Of a stretch of 64,000 bases of DNA, positions 62,301 to 64,000 are shown in pieces; the stretch's first letter is position 1, and every line of letters begins with the position of its first letter. The position numbers and the translations under genes were made by a program. The notes under the pieces are model-generated. The model was not told where the DNA came from. It worked only from the letters and a program-made list of their open reading frames with translations, and made no database searches. The stretch is from Hydractinia symbiolongicarpus. Its lineage: Eukaryota > Cnidaria > Hydrozoa > Anthoathecata > Hydractiniidae. The stretch covers positions 6,386,001 through 6,450,000 of the forward strand of contig NC_079875.1 of NCBI RefSeq assembly GCF_029227915.1, given 5' to 3'.

Positions 62301-63364
62301 CGTAAAAAAATTCACTTCTTTTTCAACAATGATATTCAGTAGATATCACACATAAATGCTAAAATAAGCACCCGGGCGTTTATTTTCTCTGGCACTACCT
62401 AATAATTTCAGTTCATCGTTTCCCATTGCTTTATTTGTTAAACTTTTTTATTACATGACACAAACTTAAACCGCTTTTTTTTAAAAAAAAGTAACAGCGC
62501 AAGTTTATTTTTATAATATCATTTGAATCCTAAGGGGTGCCTAACCAGAGGGATACTCATTCTAAAATGTTGCTTAGTCGAGGCCTTACAGTTGTATGAG
62601 TAATTATGCAGGTGATGTGACGTGACAGCCACCAATATTATAGAAGGTAACACGTGTTGTCATTCTTATTGATTTATTCTTTTGTTGATTCTTATGTGCA
62701 TTTTTTATTGAAGGTTATGGAAACACGACATAAAAATTTGCAAGCAGGTGAGTGGAGAATACATAGTTGTAGACAAAGTAGTTTTAGAAGTCTCTTCCTT
62801 TAGAACTTTTACCCCACGTAGGTAGAATTTCCACGTGAGCTGAAGAGTATAAATACTCTCAGTAAAAATATTGTGTGTGCAGTTTCGCCATTGTTATAGT
62901 TTTTCTTTGAATTTATTAAATTTAAGAGAGGCATGGAATGTTGGTCATTTTACCTAAAAATCAATAATCAATATTCTTAGATACACAGTCATGAAACTTC
63001 GGTTTTATTTGTTTTGATCTTCTAAAATAGATATTCAATTTAGCGTTATAATTTTGTCTTTCCAGACCCACCTACTGTAGCAGATTCAACTTTGTTACGG
63101 TAAGTGATTTTTTTAAATAATCGTGATGATATACAGAATCAACTTCTTTAAGATATTTTGGTTTGAAAGAAAAAACCGAAAGCAATCCTTCTTTTGACCA
63201 AAAACATTCTTTTTAGGGCTTTTTCACATCTGGATAATTTAAAAGAATTGTTAAAAGAAAGAAAAGAGATGACGAGTATAAATCAACTTTCCGGTTCAGA
63301 TGTACTCACCAGGTCAGATAAACTATCCAGGTCAGACGAACTCTCCGGGTCAGATGAGATTTGA
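59305..63364 (+). CDS. Serine-rich, probably disordered protein, five exons (758 residues)
   Basis: Exons 59305-61233, 62021-62152, 62714-62747, 63066-63099 and 63217-63364 have GT-AG borders and continuous phase, ending in TGA. The first 640 residues are rich in Ser, Asn, Asp and Lys, with basic clusters (VRRRKAVNN) and a short predicted helix EEIDEVLKRLELGRLEVDRL near 391-410. Exon 2 adds a helix (ERQMERLKKMLFSLQSI). The C-terminus is a short Ser-Asp repeat (SGSD, TRSD, SRSD, SGSD). I recognise no family; a cytoskeletal or centrosomal adaptor would fit but is a guess. If intron 1 is retained, exon 1 would end at 61284 with VQQVCDIFTSLSSYYL. The ATG is followed at once by TTTTTTAG, an acceptor-like sequence, so the true start may lie in an upstream exon. 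Confidence 0.75.
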
Positions 63365-63847
63365 GATATTCCTTATGGCATAATGGTAACTTCCAATAAC
63401 TTAGTTTGAATTTTATATCTAAAATAGAACCTTAATAATCTTGAATTTCTAGTTTATTTTATCAGGAATGGTGATCAGATCTGAAAAATTCAATACGTTC
63501 CATATATTATAATGATTCTAAACGTTAAAATCAAAAGCAACGTTGTATTACTAAATTGTCTCACTTCATTTATATGTACTTATATAGAACAAGGCTTTAC
63601 GTTCTTTCACCATATGTAAACAACGAATCATGAGTAGTCCCAAAAAGAAGGTGAACAGTATTGAATATTTTTACTCATTTACTAATAATTATTTAACCGG
63701 GATAATTGTAACCCTTCTTGCTATTGCCCAATCCACAATCCCATTTTGTGACTCAGTCTTCAATCTCACCCATGGCGCTATAAGCTAGAGTTCATAACTT
63801 AAAAGCTCAGGTTAAAATTTCTGCAATTACGTGTTCTAGAGAGGCAA

Positions 63848-64000
63848 TTAATAATTTACAATTTGAGGCAAGTTTATTTTGTAATTAGTTCCCACATCTT
63901 CTTGTTTTTGAATGTTCAGTGTGTCTTTCAGTTGTTGATTCATCATTTTTAACCAAGTTTTTTTCGGTCTTCCTTTTGTTTTGTTGTAAGGTTGCATCGC
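63848..64000 (-). mobile_element. Degenerate LINE C-terminal fragment at the right edge
   Basis: On the minus strand a frame entering from the edge reads YNKTKGRPKKTWLKMMNQQL and ends in TAA at 63850-63848. The GRPKKTW motif matches GRPRKTW near the C-terminus of the LINE at 48977-50386. The rest lies outside the window; about 200 bases to the left may be its 3' UTR. Confidence 0.6.

Overview
The window is AT-rich eukaryotic DNA with intron-split genes, GT-AG splice sites, AATAAA signals and many dispersed repeats. Gene content (an animal ZnT5 zinc transporter with its long N-terminal region, a MYORG-like GH31 glycosidase, an RRM protein) indicates a metazoan. Small exons in an AT-rich background, CR1/L2-like and RTE-like LINEs and abundant short inverted-repeat elements suggest a cnidarian, possibly a hydrozoan. 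The species-level guess is inference.

Layout, left to right. (1) 33-322, minus: the 5' end of an RNA-recognition-motif protein running off the left edge. (2) About 1.0-2.6 kb: tRNA-derived SINE copies and hairpins. (3) 2766-3401, plus: an apparently intronless gene with a divergent heat-shock-factor-type DNA-binding domain. (4) 3.4-8.2 kb: non-coding, with short inverted-repeat elements. (5) 8268-10613, minus: a single-exon type II membrane glycosidase of family GH31. (6) 10.6-14.9 kb: repeats and two minisatellites. (7) 14890-34234, minus: a 25-exon gene for a coiled-coil protein of about 1,372 residues, assembled here from phase-compatible exons; its introns carry a TA-flanked DNA transposon and several tandem repeats. 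(8) 36537-40072: a 1,768-bp unit present twice in tandem, apparently without divergence. (9) 40132-40510, plus: a probable two-exon gene for a 48-residue membrane protein. (10) 40.7-43.4 kb: two truncated LINE copies. (11) 43875-57612, plus: a 17-exon slc30a5 (ZnT5) gene of 768 codons, with a nearly full-length but broken LINE in intron 5, a small transposon in intron 4 and minisatellites in introns 11 and 16. (12) 59305-63364, plus: a five-exon gene for a serine-rich protein I cannot identify. (13) The right edge holds a minus-strand LINE remnant.

The genes form no operon or obvious pathway. The slc30a5 and GH31 products both belong to the secretory pathway. The more unusual items are the divergent HSF-like gene, the recent tandem duplication, a LINE with a PHD-type zinc finger after its reverse transcriptase, a tandem duplication that copied a splice donor, and a candidate LC3-interacting motif in the coiled-coil protein.
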